This document shows positions 16,633-26,754 of a DNA stretch of 64,000 nt, one piece after another. This stretch comes from Aminipila sp963524205 (lineage in GTDB: Bacteria; Bacillota; Clostridia; Peptostreptococcales; Anaerovoracaceae), in the NCBI GenBank assembly GCA_963524205.1, contig CAURED010000001.1, positions 1-64,000 of the forward strand, given 5' to 3'. Each line of letters opens with the position of its first letter. Within the stretch, counting starts at the first letter, position 1. The notes below the pieces were generated by a model. It was not told the origin of the DNA. It saw only the letters and a program-made list of their open reading frames with translations, and did not search any database. The translations under genes were made by a program, and so were the position numbers.

Positions 16633-18048
16633 ATGCTATTTTCATCATTAATTTTTATAAGCTGCTTTCTGCCTATAGTACTACTATTATATTACACAGT
16701 ATTCAGATTCAGCCGTAAGTTGCAAAATATTTTTTTATTGGTGGTAAGTTTAGGCTTTTATGCCTGGGGCGAACCAAAATTTATTTTTATACTTATAGCT
16801 TCAGTAATTGTGAATTGGGTATTTGGACTTATCATATCTAAATTTAGAACCAATAAGATCAAAGCAAAAATAACTATTGCTATAATGCTTATATATAATA
16901 TAAGCATTATTTTCGTGTTTAAATATCTTATGTTTACTATGGAAAATATACAGAACATCACAGGTCTTGAATTTAAGATTCCCGAGATACTTTTGCCTAT
17001 AGGTATTTCATTTTTTACTTTTCAGGCAATTTCATATGTAATAGATGTATATAGAGAAAGAGGACAAGCTCAAAAGAACCCACTTAATGTAGGTCTCTAT
17101 ATCGCATTTTTTCCACAATTGGTAGCAGGTCCTATCGTGAGATATGAAACCGTTGCAGAGCAGATACAGAATAGAAAAGAAAATTTTGATGATATATCAG
17201 CGGGGGTTTGCAGATTTCTTGTGGGATTTTCAAAGAAAGTTCTTTTAGCCAATAATTTGGCACTTGTAGCTGATAAAGCTTTTAAACTTCTTGGAACAGA
17301 TGATTTATCTTTATCGATGGCTTGGCTGGGGGCTATATGCTATACCTTACAGATTTACTATGATTTTTCTGGATATTCTGACATGGCAATAGGCCTTGGT
17401 AAAATGTTTGGTTTTCATTTTGATGAGAATTTTAATTATCCATACATATCAAAATCCACTACCGAATTCTGGAGAAGATGGCATATTTCCTTGGGAACAT
17501 GGTTCAAAGACTATGTTTATATTCCTTTAGGAGGCAGCAGGGTAGAAAGTAAAAAAAGATTATATTTCAATCTGTTTGTAGTCTGGGCTTTGACTGGACT
17601 CTGGCACGGAGCCAATTGGACGTTTATTTGCTGGGGGCTTTTATATTTTGTGTCCATATCCGTTGAAAAGGCTGTAGGGTTAGATAAAATGCAGACTCAC
17701 ACTATGCTTAGGCATATATATACTATGCTTCTTGTGATGTTTGGATGGGTGTTATTCAGGGCAGAAAATATTTCTGACGCTGTTATTTACCTAAAAACAA
17801 TGTTTGTACCTGGTGATAGTGGATTCCTTGATGCAGAGGCAATCGTGTGTACTAAAGAATATATCGTATTTTTATTTTTTGGTATATTATTTGCCCGACC
17901 TTTTGCAAAGAAACTGGCAAAGACTAAGCTAGCTAAAACTAGAATTGCGCAGATTTTATATGTTATTGCTTTAATGGGATTATTTTTAGTATCTATTTCT
18001 TATTTGGTAAAGGGTGCTTATAATCCATTTATATATTTTAACTTTTAA
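16633..18048 (+). CDS. MBOAT-family O-acyltransferase (AlgI/DltB-like)
   Basis: 471 residues with about 10 to 12 membrane helices. The conserved WRRWHISLGTWFKDYVYIPLGG and the catalytic-His region LTGLWHGANWTFICWG identify an MBOAT acyltransferase. These proteins move acyl groups, usually acetyl, across the membrane onto extracellular polysaccharide. The start at 16633 has GGAGA upstream. The next gene, 12 bp away, is a DHHW protein of the kind that completes the transfer outside the cell. Confidence 0.92.
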   Translation: MLFSSLIFISCFLPIVLLLYYTVFRFSRKLQNIFLLVVSLGFYAWGEPKFIFILIASVIVNWVFGLIISKFRTNKIKAKITIAIMLIYNISIIFVFKYLMFTMENIQNITGLEFKIPEILLPIGISFFTFQAISYVIDVYRERGQAQKNPLNVGLYIAFFPQLVAGPIVRYETVAEQIQNRKENFDDISAGVCRFLVGFSKKVLLANNLALVADKAFKLLGTDDLSLSMAWLGAICYTLQIYYDFSGYSDMAIGLGKMFGFHFDENFNYPYISKSTTEFWRRWHISLGTWFKDYVYIPLGGSRVESKKRLYFNLFVVWALTGLWHGANWTFICWGLLYFVSISVEKAVGLDKMQTHTMLRHIYTMLLVMFGWVLFRAENISDAVIYLKTMFVPGDSGFLDAEAIVCTKEYIVFLFFGILFARPFAKKLAKTKLAKTRIAQILYVIALMGLFLVSISYLVKGAYNPFIYFNF

Positions 18049-18060
18049 GGAGGAAAAGCT

Positions 18061-19272
18061 GTGAAAATAAAAATAAATAAAGAACATATAACGGCGATTC
18101 TTTTCTTTATTGTAATATTTGGAACGCTAATAGGGTTACTTACCTATAAAGACAACGATCCTATAAATGATTTCCTGACGGAATACAGGACAGAAGTATT
18201 ACCAGGAACGCCTATACTTGAAAGATTAACAGAAGCCATAGATATTGCAGAAGATATAGTGTATGACCAGACTTATTTAAAAGATCAGTACAATACACTA
18301 TATGGACTTGTACAAAGAGTCATTGGAAAGCATATCATGTCAGATCCAGGGTATGGGGAAATATACAAGACTAAATATGATCAAATTATATTTAAAGTGG
18401 GTAAAAAAAATTTCAGAGTGATGAGATCTTTGGATGCAATTGAAGAATTAAAGTCTAAATTGGACAAAGAGGGCATACCCTTTCTATATGTACAGGCGCC
18501 ATTTAAGTTATCCGATAACGAACAACAACTGCCAATCAATAAAACGGATTACGTAGATTATAATGTAAATTTATTTTTAAAGGGCTTAGATGAAAGAAAT
18601 ATTAATTATCTTGATTTAAGACCGTTGCTTCGAGATGGAGAAAAGACCCAAAACCAGTTATTTTTTGACACAGACCATCATTGGAGAATTGAAACAGCAT
18701 TTGAAGCCACAGGCCATATCATGGACGAACTTAATAAAGATTACGGATTTGCAATTGATGGTAAATACAAGGATTTAAGTAATTATAAAGTTCAAACATT
18801 AAAGAATTGTTATCTGGGTTCTATGGGAAGACGTACAGGAAGATTGTATTCTGGTTTAGACGATTTTACTTTAATAACCCCTAACTTTAAAACAAGTTAT
18901 ACTTTATATGAACATGATTATGGAGCAGAAAAAATATATAGAGGTTCCTTTAATAAAGCTATTTTAGATAAAAAATATCTAGTAAAGGATGCACCGGTTG
19001 ACCTTAATAGGTATGCTGTATACCATGGAGATAATGAGGAACTGATATTCAATAATAATTTAGTATATTCTGGAAAAGTTATGATGATTAAGGATTCTTT
19101 TGGAATACCTGTATATTCATTCCTTTCATTAGGTGTACATGAGGTTAGAGCCTTGGATTTAAGGCTTTTTCATGATTCCGTTGCGAAGTATGCAAAGAAG
19201 AACAAACCTGATGTTGTCATTCTTATGTACAATGGAGATACCTTTAATGAGGAAATGTTTGACTTTTCGTAA
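18061..19272 (+). CDS. DHHW-family (AlgJ/AlgX-like SGNH) polysaccharide acetylation partner
   Basis: 403 residues with one N-terminal membrane anchor (about 10-30). FFDTDHHWRIETAF near residue 205 is the DHHW signature carrying the catalytic Asp and His of SGNH-type acetyltransferases, and KDSFG near residue 345 supplies the candidate Ser block. It starts at GTG with AAGGAGG upstream. Coupling to the MBOAT gene predicts O-acetylation of a surface glycan; the glycan itself is unknown. Confidence 0.88.
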   Translation: MKIKINKEHITAILFFIVIFGTLIGLLTYKDNDPINDFLTEYRTEVLPGTPILERLTEAIDIAEDIVYDQTYLKDQYNTLYGLVQRVIGKHIMSDPGYGEIYKTKYDQIIFKVGKKNFRVMRSLDAIEELKSKLDKEGIPFLYVQAPFKLSDNEQQLPINKTDYVDYNVNLFLKGLDERNINYLDLRPLLRDGEKTQNQLFFDTDHHWRIETAFEATGHIMDELNKDYGFAIDGKYKDLSNYKVQTLKNCYLGSMGRRTGRLYSGLDDFTLITPNFKTSYTLYEHDYGAEKIYRGSFNKAILDKKYLVKDAPVDLNRYAVYHGDNEELIFNNNLVYSGKVMMIKDSFGIPVYSFLSLGVHEVRALDLRLFHDSVAKYAKKNKPDVVILMYNGDTFNEEMFDFS

Positions 19273-19377
19273 TGTAACCGTAACTTGAAGTTTTAAAAGG
19301 GCATGTTAAAATAAAAATGTTAGACTTGAATGAAAAAACAAGTTTTATGACGTAATAGTTAGCATAAGGGGGAAAAA

Positions 19378-21705
19378 ATGAGAAAAAGTACGAAATTTTT
19401 AGCTGTAGCTTTGGCCATTGCAGTAATATTTGCAAGTTTTTCAGGTTTTACATATTACGATGGCTTGGGTAACGTTTATCTGGACTCGCAAAAGAAAATC
19501 TTTGATGGTGTTACCTACAATGAACAAATAGGAATAAATAGCGCAAATGGATTAGAACATGTATTTTTTGTTCAAGCTGATACAGCATCAGGAAATGTAA
19601 AACCATTGGTATTTAATGGTGAAGTTAGAAGCATGGCAACTGTTGGAACCATGGCAAAATATGCTGAAGAACAGGGAGTTAAAGTCCTGGCAGCCATAAA
19701 TGGTGACCTCTTTGATACGGCAACAGGTACACCAAAAGGGCTTGTAATACATAACGGTAATATCGTAACTTCAGGATATGCGCCTGACAGGGTAATTGCT
19801 TTTGACAGTCAGGGAAAAGCATCTATGCAGTATGTAAATTTAAGCTATGGGTTAAAAGGAACCTTAGCTTATGATGATACATCAACTGGTGTACTGCAAA
19901 AGGTTCAAGCCCCTTTTTCTGCAAAGATTGATTATTACAATGTTCCCCATGGAGCGGCTAAAGGTTTACACTTATTTAACAAACATTATGCTGCAAGCAC
20001 CAAGACTGCAGGCAGTTGTATAGAAGTTGTTGTGGATTGTGGAAGTCAAGACAATATGCAGCTTCAAATAGGAAAAACAATAAAAGGAACGGTTAAGTCA
20101 GTAAACAGTGACGCACATAATACCCCTATTGGTGAAAATGAAGTTGTGCTTTCAACTGTTTCAGGCTCAGCAACAGCTTCACAATTATATTCTATGGTAG
20201 TAGGAAGTCAAGTGGAGATAAGTGTAGGGGATAATGCCAATACAGGTCTTGCAAATGCCAAAGAAGCTATTGGAATTTATTATTCTTTAGTTGAAAACGG
20301 AAATGTTGTAACTTCTGGAGCAAACTTAAACCCAAGAACAGCAGTTGGTATAAAAAGTGATGGAACAGTAATTATTTATGCAGTTGATGGTAGACAAACC
20401 AATTCAAAAGGATTAAGTCTTGTAGAACTGGCAAATCATATGAAAGCTTTAGGTTGTGTCTATGCTTTTAATATGGATGGAGGCGGTTCAACAGCTTTAT
20501 ATTCTAGATTGCCCGGTTTGGAAAATACCGCAGCATTAAAAAATATCCCTTCAGAGGGAACAGAAAGAAAAGTCGCAAATGGACTAATGTTTGTATATAG
20601 CGCTGGCAGCAGTGGAACATCTGCTGAAAATCTTAATCTATATCCTTCACTTACTTTAGCAATGCCTAGAGCAAATGTACAGATTAACAGTTATGCTTCA
20701 AATAATCTTTTTGAAAAAGTATCGCTTCCAGGCTCTGTAACTTATGAAGTAGAAGGTGGCAATGGAAGTATCACGAGTAATGGACTTTATACTGCCGGAG
20801 ACACGGAAGGCAAAGTAAATATAACAGGAACAAGCGGAACAATATCTGGGACTACTCAGGTAGAGATTGTTAAAAATAATCTGACCATTACACCATCAGT
20901 TACCAAGCTATACTTGAATGCAGGACAAAATTCAGACATAAATATGTCAGTAAAGAGTGGTCCTATCAATGTGGTTTCAAGCGATAAAACATTTACTTGG
21001 ACTTGCGACCAAAATATAGGAACCATTAATGAAAACGGATTATTTACTGCGGGCAGCAAAAATGCTGAAACAGGAAATATATATGCTACATATGAAGGAT
21101 ACAAAATTACTATTCCAGTCCAAGTAGGTTCAATGTCCGTTGATTTCAATGATACAGTTAACCATTGGGCAAAAAGTTATATTGGTTCCCTTGCAGCAAG
21201 AGGTATTGCAAATGGTATGGGTGATAAATTATATCTGCCGGATGCACAGCTGACAAGAGCACAGTTCCTTGCACTACTTGCAAAGACATTAGATAATGTA
21301 GATGTTAGCAAATCAAAAGCAACAGGATTTACAGATGTACCGTCAAATGAATGGTATTATTCTTATGTAAATTGGGGTTACGAAAATGGTATAGTAAGTG
21401 GTATGAGCGATACAACATTTGAACCAAATGCTAATATTACAAGAGAGCAGATGTGTGTAATGCTTTGCAATTTTGCAACTAGCCAGAATCTTGTATTACC
21501 TCAGAATACTACAAGTAAAAACTTTACTGACCAGGCAGCAATAAGTTCTTGGGCAAGTAATTATGTAAATACAATAGTTGGTGCTGGAATTATAAATGGC
21601 CAGCCGGAAGGTGATTTCCAGCCTCAGGGATTAGCAACAAGGGCACAAGCAGCAAAAGTTGTTTATGTATTCCTAAATGTAAGAGATGGGATTTACAAAA
21701 AATAA
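19378..21705 (+). CDS. SLH-anchored phosphodiester glycosidase family protein
   Basis: 775 residues. A signal peptide (1-25) is followed by a NAGPA-like phosphodiester glycosidase domain (about 45-410) with the diagnostic FNMDGGGSTALY near 365-376. Then come Ig-like domains (about 420-590) and three S-layer homology repeats (about 592-775; DVPSNEWYYSYVNWGYENG is typical). The enzyme class cleaves phosphodiester-linked sugars such as GlcNAc-1-phosphate diesters. SLH repeats bind pyruvylated wall polymer, so it acts on the cell surface. Confidence 0.92.
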   Translation: MRKSTKFLAVALAIAVIFASFSGFTYYDGLGNVYLDSQKKIFDGVTYNEQIGINSANGLEHVFFVQADTASGNVKPLVFNGEVRSMATVGTMAKYAEEQGVKVLAAINGDLFDTATGTPKGLVIHNGNIVTSGYAPDRVIAFDSQGKASMQYVNLSYGLKGTLAYDDTSTGVLQKVQAPFSAKIDYYNVPHGAAKGLHLFNKHYAASTKTAGSCIEVVVDCGSQDNMQLQIGKTIKGTVKSVNSDAHNTPIGENEVVLSTVSGSATASQLYSMVVGSQVEISVGDNANTGLANAKEAIGIYYSLVENGNVVTSGANLNPRTAVGIKSDGTVIIYAVDGRQTNSKGLSLVELANHMKALGCVYAFNMDGGGSTALYSRLPGLENTAALKNIPSEGTERKVANGLMFVYSAGSSGTSAENLNLYPSLTLAMPRANVQINSYASNNLFEKVSLPGSVTYEVEGGNGSITSNGLYTAGDTEGKVNITGTSGTISGTTQVEIVKNNLTITPSVTKLYLNAGQNSDINMSVKSGPINVVSSDKTFTWTCDQNIGTINENGLFTAGSKNAETGNIYATYEGYKITIPVQVGSMSVDFNDTVNHWAKSYIGSLAARGIANGMGDKLYLPDAQLTRAQFLALLAKTLDNVDVSKSKATGFTDVPSNEWYYSYVNWGYENGIVSGMSDTTFEPNANITREQMCVMLCNFATSQNLVLPQNTTSKNFTDQAAISSWASNYVNTIVGAGIINGQPEGDFQPQGLATRAQAAKVVYVFLNVRDGIYKK

Positions 21706-21746
21706 CAAAAATATTATTAACAATGTAAAATAAAAGTATAAAACAG

Positions 21747-21783
21747 ACACTCCCACGCATAGTTTTAGTGGGGGTGTTTTTTT
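21747..21783 (+). terminator. Terminator hairpin whose 3' arm holds the next gene's ribosome site
   Basis: 10-bp stem (21747-21756 with 21768-21777) and seven T residues end exactly at the ATG of the next gene. The best ribosome site for that gene, GGGGGTG (21770-21776), is inside the 3' arm, so the same hairpin can terminate read-through and hide the ribosome site. Confidence 0.65.
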
Positions 21784-22569
21784 ATGAGGAAAAAAAATTG
21801 GACAGTTATGGGGATTGCTTTGTTTGCCATTTCTGTGGCAGCCTTTCAGGGCTTTACGCATTTAGATAAAATTTTAGCTGATCAGGTAGCTACAACTTGG
21901 AACAATATTTATGAAAAGCAAGAAGAAAAAGAACAAAGTAGTGCTGTAGATACAGCAGCAGCTGTGGGCGATTATGAAAGCAGGATTGTAAGAAACGGAC
22001 TACCAGGAAATAAAATGTGTACTTTTGCCTGCAATGTGGACTGGGGAGAAGAAATTATCCCTGGTATGCTGAAGGTTTTTAAAGAAAAAAATATTAAAGT
22101 AACATTTTTTGTGACAGGCAGATGGGCAGAAAATAATAAAGATTTATTAAGGCAAATGTATGCTGCGGGTCATGAGATTCAAAGTCATGGATATAGTCAT
22201 GCATTGTGTAGTGATATTTCTTCTGAAAAAGTAGCAGAAGAAATAGAAAAAACAGAAACAGCTATAACAGATGCTATTTGCATAAAGCCCAATTATTTTG
22301 CTCCTGCAGCAGGAGATTATGATGCCAGAACGGTTGAAATTTCTGAAAAACTTGGCTATAGAATGGTACTTTGGTCTTCAGATACCATAGACTGGAGGGA
22401 AGGTTCTTACGCTTCAGTTATTGTGCAGAGAATCCTATCAAAGCCTCTTGATGGAGCTATTATATTAATGCATCCAAAGCCAGAAACTTTAAAAGCCTTA
22501 CCTGAATTAATAGATCAAATTAATGCACAAGGTTATAGAATTGTGCCACTTTACAGAATGCCTGTATAA
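21784..22569 (+). CDS. Polysaccharide deacetylase (NodB) family protein, YlxY-like
   Basis: 261 residues with an N-terminal membrane anchor and a NodB domain (about 75-255). Motif 2 is present as SHGYSH, but motif 1, normally TFDDGP, reads NVDWGEE, so only one of the usual two Asp is obvious. Followed by an M16 peptidase gene, as ylxY is in Bacillus, which supports a sporulation or wall-related role. Activity may be altered or lost. The start is the only ATG giving a basic N-terminus before the anchor; its ribosome site lies in the upstream hairpin. Confidence 0.85.
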   Translation: MRKKNWTVMGIALFAISVAAFQGFTHLDKILADQVATTWNNIYEKQEEKEQSSAVDTAAAVGDYESRIVRNGLPGNKMCTFACNVDWGEEIIPGMLKVFKEKNIKVTFFVTGRWAENNKDLLRQMYAAGHEIQSHGYSHALCSDISSEKVAEEIEKTETAITDAICIKPNYFAPAAGDYDARTVEISEKLGYRMVLWSSDTIDWREGSYASVIVQRILSKPLDGAIILMHPKPETLKALPELIDQINAQGYRIVPLYRMPV

Positions 22570-22631
22570 ATGTATAATAAATAGGTATGACTATTATTAA
22601 ATTTAAATATAGAAAGAGAAGCGGTGAGGGT

Positions 22632-23882
22632 ATGATTGAGACAAGAAAATTAGACTGTGGTATACGCATTGTTATGGAAAAAATCCCTTATGTTCAATCA
22701 GTTGCACTTGGTATTTGGGTAAAGGCTGGCGCTGTTGATGAAACAAAAAATATTTCTGGTATTTCACATTTTATTGAACACATGCTGTTTAAAGGTACAG
22801 AAGAAAGAAGTGCAAAGAAAATTGCAGAAGATGTTGATCGTATAGGTGGACAAATAAATGCATTTACAGGAAGAGAAGCAACGTGTTATTATATGAAAAC
22901 CTTGGGTTCAAATGCTAAACAAGCGGCTGAAATCCTTTTAGATATGTTTTTAAATTCTAAATTTGACAAAACTGAAATGTCTAAAGAAAAACAGGTTATT
23001 TATGAAGAAATGAAAATGATTGAAGATACTCCTGATGATTATGCACATGAGGTAATAAGTGACTTGATTTTCAAAGGGTGTCCTTATGAAAAATCCATTA
23101 TTGGTACGCAGACCTCTTTGAAGGGCATTTCCCAGGCAATACTAAAACAGTATATTGCAGATGAATATACTAGAGACAGTGTTGTTGTTTCTGTAGCTGG
23201 GAATTTTGATATGGATGAAATATGTAATATATTTGATGGAAAGTTAAAACATTTAAAAGCAGAAAAGCCAGTTAAAGAGTTTAATAATGAGCCTTATAAA
23301 CCATACTTCAGGGTAAAGGTAAAGAATATAGAACAGTCTCACATTTGCCTAGGAACAAGAGGCCTTTCACTTGATGATGATAATTATTATGCGCTATCCG
23401 TTTTAAATAATATTATGGGTGGAAGTATGAGTTCCAGACTTTTTCAGAATATAAGAGAGCAGAAGGGTCTGGCTTATTCTGTTTATTCGCATGTCAGTTC
23501 TTTTGTAAATTCGGGATATTATAACATTTATGCAGGAGTAAGTCACGATAAGGTTTATGATGCTATAAATGGAATAAAAGAAGAACTTGAATTACTAAAA
23601 AAAGATTGCATTACGGAAGATGAACTGCATGTGGCTAAAGAACAGCTTAAGTCAAGTTATATTTTTGGTCAGGAAAATGTAAATGGCAGAATGTTCTCTA
23701 TGGGCAAAAATAGTATTTTATTAAACAGAGTTTATACTCCAGAAGAAGTTATAGATGAAATTGATGCTGTCACTATGGAAGACATTAAGCAAGCTTCAAG
23801 TCTAATTGATGATATAAACAATTATTCTGCAGTTATTGTAACCAATAAACAGTGTGATTTAAAGAGAATGGTAAGAGCTTAA
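22632..23882 (+). CDS. M16 family zinc peptidase (MlpA/YmxG-like)
   Basis: 416 residues from ATG 22632. The inverted zinc motif HFIEH is in the first 60 residues, followed by the downstream Glu in the helix near EEMKMIEDTP, and a second inactive-type half with RLFQNIREQKGLAYSVYS. This is a clan ME processing-peptidase-like cytosolic enzyme. The placement after a YlxY-like gene matches the ylxY-mlpA order in Bacillus. An ATG 15 codons upstream is in frame but has no ribosome site. Confidence 0.92.
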   Translation: MIETRKLDCGIRIVMEKIPYVQSVALGIWVKAGAVDETKNISGISHFIEHMLFKGTEERSAKKIAEDVDRIGGQINAFTGREATCYYMKTLGSNAKQAAEILLDMFLNSKFDKTEMSKEKQVIYEEMKMIEDTPDDYAHEVISDLIFKGCPYEKSIIGTQTSLKGISQAILKQYIADEYTRDSVVVSVAGNFDMDEICNIFDGKLKHLKAEKPVKEFNNEPYKPYFRVKVKNIEQSHICLGTRGLSLDDDNYYALSVLNNIMGGSMSSRLFQNIREQKGLAYSVYSHVSSFVNSGYYNIYAGVSHDKVYDAINGIKEELELLKKDCITEDELHVAKEQLKSSYIFGQENVNGRMFSMGKNSILLNRVYTPEEVIDEIDAVTMEDIKQASSLIDDINNYSAVIVTNKQCDLKRMVRA

Positions 23883-23903
23883 ATAGATTAAGAGGTAGAT
23901 TTG

Positions 23904-24407
23904 ATGCAGAAAGTGGCTAAGTTCCATAAGGTTAGTTTAGAACAATTTATTAAAGACTGGGAAGATACTTTCGGAAAAGGCCAGTTTAAGAAAGAGATTT
24001 ATGATAGCGTATTGCTACCCAAAAGAGCAACAGCAGGTTCAGCAGGTTATGACTTTTATACACCCGTTGAAATTAAGCTGCCTGCTGGAGAAACCATTAA
24101 AATTCCTACAGGAATCAGAGCTGAGATTGTAGAGGGCTGGGTTCTTATGTGTTTTCCACGTTCAGGGCTTGGTTTTAAATACAGGATGCAGCTGGATAAT
24201 ACTGTAGGAATTATTGATGCAGATTATTTTGGCGCAGAAAATGAAGGCCACATAATGATTAAAATAACAAATGATTCTAATGAAGATAAAAATCTAGTAG
24301 TGGAAGCTGGTAAAGGTTTTGCTCAGGGAATACTGGTACCATTTGGTATAACTGTTGATGACGAATCGACAGAAGTTAGAGTTGGTGGATTTGGTAGCAC
24401 CAATTAA
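23904..24407 (+). CDS. dut: dUTPase (deoxyuridine 5'-triphosphate nucleotidohydrolase)
   Basis: 167 residues. Motifs 1 to 5 can be read in order: AGSAGYDFY, PRSGLG, GIIDADYFG with the catalytic Asp, GFAQGIL, and C-terminal RVGGFGSTN in place of the usual RGxGGFGSTG. It hydrolyses dUTP to dUMP and PPi, keeping uracil out of DNA. About 30 extra N-terminal residues precede the usual start. AGAGG lies before the ATG at 23904. Only 11 bp separate it from cbiG. Confidence 0.93.
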   Translation: MQKVAKFHKVSLEQFIKDWEDTFGKGQFKKEIYDSVLLPKRATAGSAGYDFYTPVEIKLPAGETIKIPTGIRAEIVEGWVLMCFPRSGLGFKYRMQLDNTVGIIDADYFGAENEGHIMIKITNDSNEDKNLVVEAGKGFAQGILVPFGITVDDESTEVRVGGFGSTN

Positions 24408-24418
24408 TAGGGGGATTT

Positions 24419-25504
24419 ATGAGAATTGCGTTAATTTCCTTTACTCAAAATGGTGGCAATACATGTAAATTAGTTGCAGAAAAGCTTTCAATAATGGGTG
24501 AAATGTGCCTGGCTTATGGTATGAAGGAGACTTCTTTAGAAATTGGACTTATCCCCATAAGTAAACCTCTTGGGAAATGGACCAAAGAGGCTTTTGAAAA
24601 TAATGATGCGATTGTTTTTGTAGGTGCTACTGGAATTGCTATAAGAGCCATTGCACCTTATTTAAAAAGTAAGGATCAGGATCCTGCAATTATAGCCATA
24701 GATGAAAAAGGTCAGTATGTCATATCACTTCTGTCTGGACATCTTGGAGGAGCAAACAGATTGACATCTATTATAGCAGAGGCGATTCAGGCAGTACCTG
24801 TCATTACTACTGCCACAGATATCAATAACTGTTTTGCCGTTGATGTATGGGCTAAAAGCCAGAATTTAAGTATCATTAATTTGAAAGCAGCAAAACAAGT
24901 TTCTGCAGATATACTGAAAGGAAAAACCGTATATTTATATTATGATGGCAGCATAGAAGGGAAAGTTCCTCAGGGAATAGAACTGGTTGATGTGATTACT
25001 TTAAAAGACAAAATTCGTGAAGATGCAACTTGCATTATTATCACTGAAAAGATATTAGATTCACTGAAGGGTAAGGAAAAATTTGTGCTTCAGCTGGCAC
25101 CTAAGAATATTTCTATAGGTATGGGATGTAAAAAAGATATTTCTTATAAGGCTGTATTCGAGTTATTTGAAAAAGCCACTGGTGAAATGCAGATAAGATT
25201 GGAGTCGATTCAGAATCTAGCATCAATTGATTTAAAAATGTTTGAAAAAGCTTTAATTAAGCTTGGGCAAAAGTTAGAAATTCCATATATTACTTTCTCG
25301 GGTGAAGAGTTAATGAATGTACAAGGAGATTTTACTCCATCTTCTTTTGTAAGAAGTATTACAGGTGTTGAAAATGTATGTGAAAGAGCTGCAGTTGCTT
25401 CAAATGAAGGGAGCACATTGATTTTGAAAAAACAGGCTTTAAACGGAGTAACTATTGCTATAGCTAAGAAAAATATAACTTTGAATTTTGCGGAGAATTA
25501 CTAA
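24419..25504 (+). CDS. cbiG: Cobalt-precorrin-5A hydrolase
   Basis: 361 residues with an N-terminal domain (IALISFTQNGG; VFVGATGIAIRAIAPYLKSKDQDPAII; LLSGHLGGANRLT) and a C-terminal CbiG domain (GMGCKKDISYKAVFELF). It opens the delta-lactone of cobalt-precorrin-5A with loss of acetaldehyde in anaerobic B12 synthesis. GGGGG precedes the ATG. First gene of a run of ten overlapping or closely spaced B12 genes. Confidence 0.93.
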   Translation: MRIALISFTQNGGNTCKLVAEKLSIMGEMCLAYGMKETSLEIGLIPISKPLGKWTKEAFENNDAIVFVGATGIAIRAIAPYLKSKDQDPAIIAIDEKGQYVISLLSGHLGGANRLTSIIAEAIQAVPVITTATDINNCFAVDVWAKSQNLSIINLKAAKQVSADILKGKTVYLYYDGSIEGKVPQGIELVDVITLKDKIREDATCIIITEKILDSLKGKEKFVLQLAPKNISIGMGCKKDISYKAVFELFEKATGEMQIRLESIQNLASIDLKMFEKALIKLGQKLEIPYITFSGEELMNVQGDFTPSSFVRSITGVENVCERAAVASNEGSTLILKKQALNGVTIAIAKKNITLNFAENY

Positions 25505-26754
25505 TGAGAAATATTTATATAGTTGGAATAGGAATGGGAAACCCTGATACGATTACGGTAAAAGGAAAAGAACTTATTTCGAATAGTCAGGCCTTAATTG
25601 GTGCCAAGAGAATGGTAGACAGTTTTAAACTTGAAAATCAACAAATTGTACATGCTATTTCTCCAAATGAAATTCTAAAATGGATAGAAGAGCATGCTGA
25701 AATTGAAAAAGCAGCTATTTTAATGTCTGGGGATCTAGGCTTTTTTAGTGGTGCAAAGAAACTGCGTACTTTAATCAGTGAAAAATATGGTTCTATAGTT
25801 GGAAATGAACAGGTTTGTTTTGAATATATGCCAGGTATTAGTTCATTATCTTATTTTTCATCGGCAGTTGGACTTGCCTGGGAGGATACCCAAATTGTCA
25901 GTTTACATGGCCGTGATGATAGGGATGTATCAGCAGTTTTAAATAAAGAAAAGACATTTTTCTTAACTGATGGAGGAAACAATACAGTAAAGAGAATATG
26001 CTGCAGGCTGGTAGAAGCAGGAATGGAATATGTATCAGTCTTTGTTGGAGAAAAGCTTTCTTACGAAGACGAAGCGATTACAATAGGAACAGCTTTAGAA
26101 CTTTCTGAAAAGAATTTTGAACCATTAAGTGTAATGATAGTAATAAATGACAAAGTATTACAACGTGAAAAGAACACTTTAGGTATAAGGGATGAGGAAT
26201 TTATTCGTGGTGATGTCCCTATGACTAAGGAGGAGATACGCACGCTTACGGCTTCAAAGTTAAATTTAAAGGAAAATGATGTAGTTTATGATATTGGTGC
26301 AGGAACGGGTTCTGTTTCTATAGAAATGGCTTTGGCATGTAGATATGGTGATGTCTATGCGATTGAAACGAACTCAGAGGGCATCGATTTAATTAATAAA
26401 AATAAAGATAATTTTGGTGTAAAAAATTTACATATTATAAAGGGCATGGCTCCAGAGGCTTTGGAGGCTTTGCCAGTGCCAGATAGAGCATTTATAGGCG
26501 GCTCAAAAGGTAATTTAGATGATATAATCAATTTACTTATTATGAAAAATTCTAATATTAGGATTGTTATAAATGTAGTTGCTCTTGAGTCACTTGCAGA
26601 AACTGTCGCATGTATAAAGAAATATCGATTTCAGGATGTGGATATTACACAGATAAATGTTTCTAAAGCAAAGACCTTAGGAAACTACAACCTTATGATG
26701 GGACAGAATCCAGTATATATTATAGCTGTTCAGGGAATTTCAGAGGCGGTTTAG
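25504..26754 (+). CDS. cbiET: Fused precorrin-7 C5- and C15-methyltransferase/decarboxylase
   Basis: 416 residues. The first half (about 1-200) is CbiE, a tetrapyrrole methylase with GIGMGNPDTIT and SGDLGFFSGAKKL; the second half (about 235-410) is CbiT, an SAM-dependent methyltransferase with YDIGAGTGSVSIEMA. The fusion resembles CobL. It methylates C5 and C15 and decarboxylates the C12 side chain. Its start overlaps the cbiG stop. Confidence 0.93.
   Translation: MRNIYIVGIGMGNPDTITVKGKELISNSQALIGAKRMVDSFKLENQQIVHAISPNEILKWIEEHAEIEKAAILMSGDLGFFSGAKKLRTLISEKYGSIVGNEQVCFEYMPGISSLSYFSSAVGLAWEDTQIVSLHGRDDRDVSAVLNKEKTFFLTDGGNNTVKRICCRLVEAGMEYVSVFVGEKLSYEDEAITIGTALELSEKNFEPLSVMIVINDKVLQREKNTLGIRDEEFIRGDVPMTKEEIRTLTASKLNLKENDVVYDIGAGTGSVSIEMALACRYGDVYAIETNSEGIDLINKNKDNFGVKNLHIIKGMAPEALEALPVPDRAFIGGSKGNLDDIINLLIMKNSNIRIVINVVALESLAETVACIKKYRFQDVDITQINVSKAKTLGNYNLMMGQNPVYIIAVQGISEAV

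Noticed and set aside
24408..24418. Cobalamin riboswitch before cbiG
   Set aside because: Only 11 bp are available and they hold just the ribosome site.
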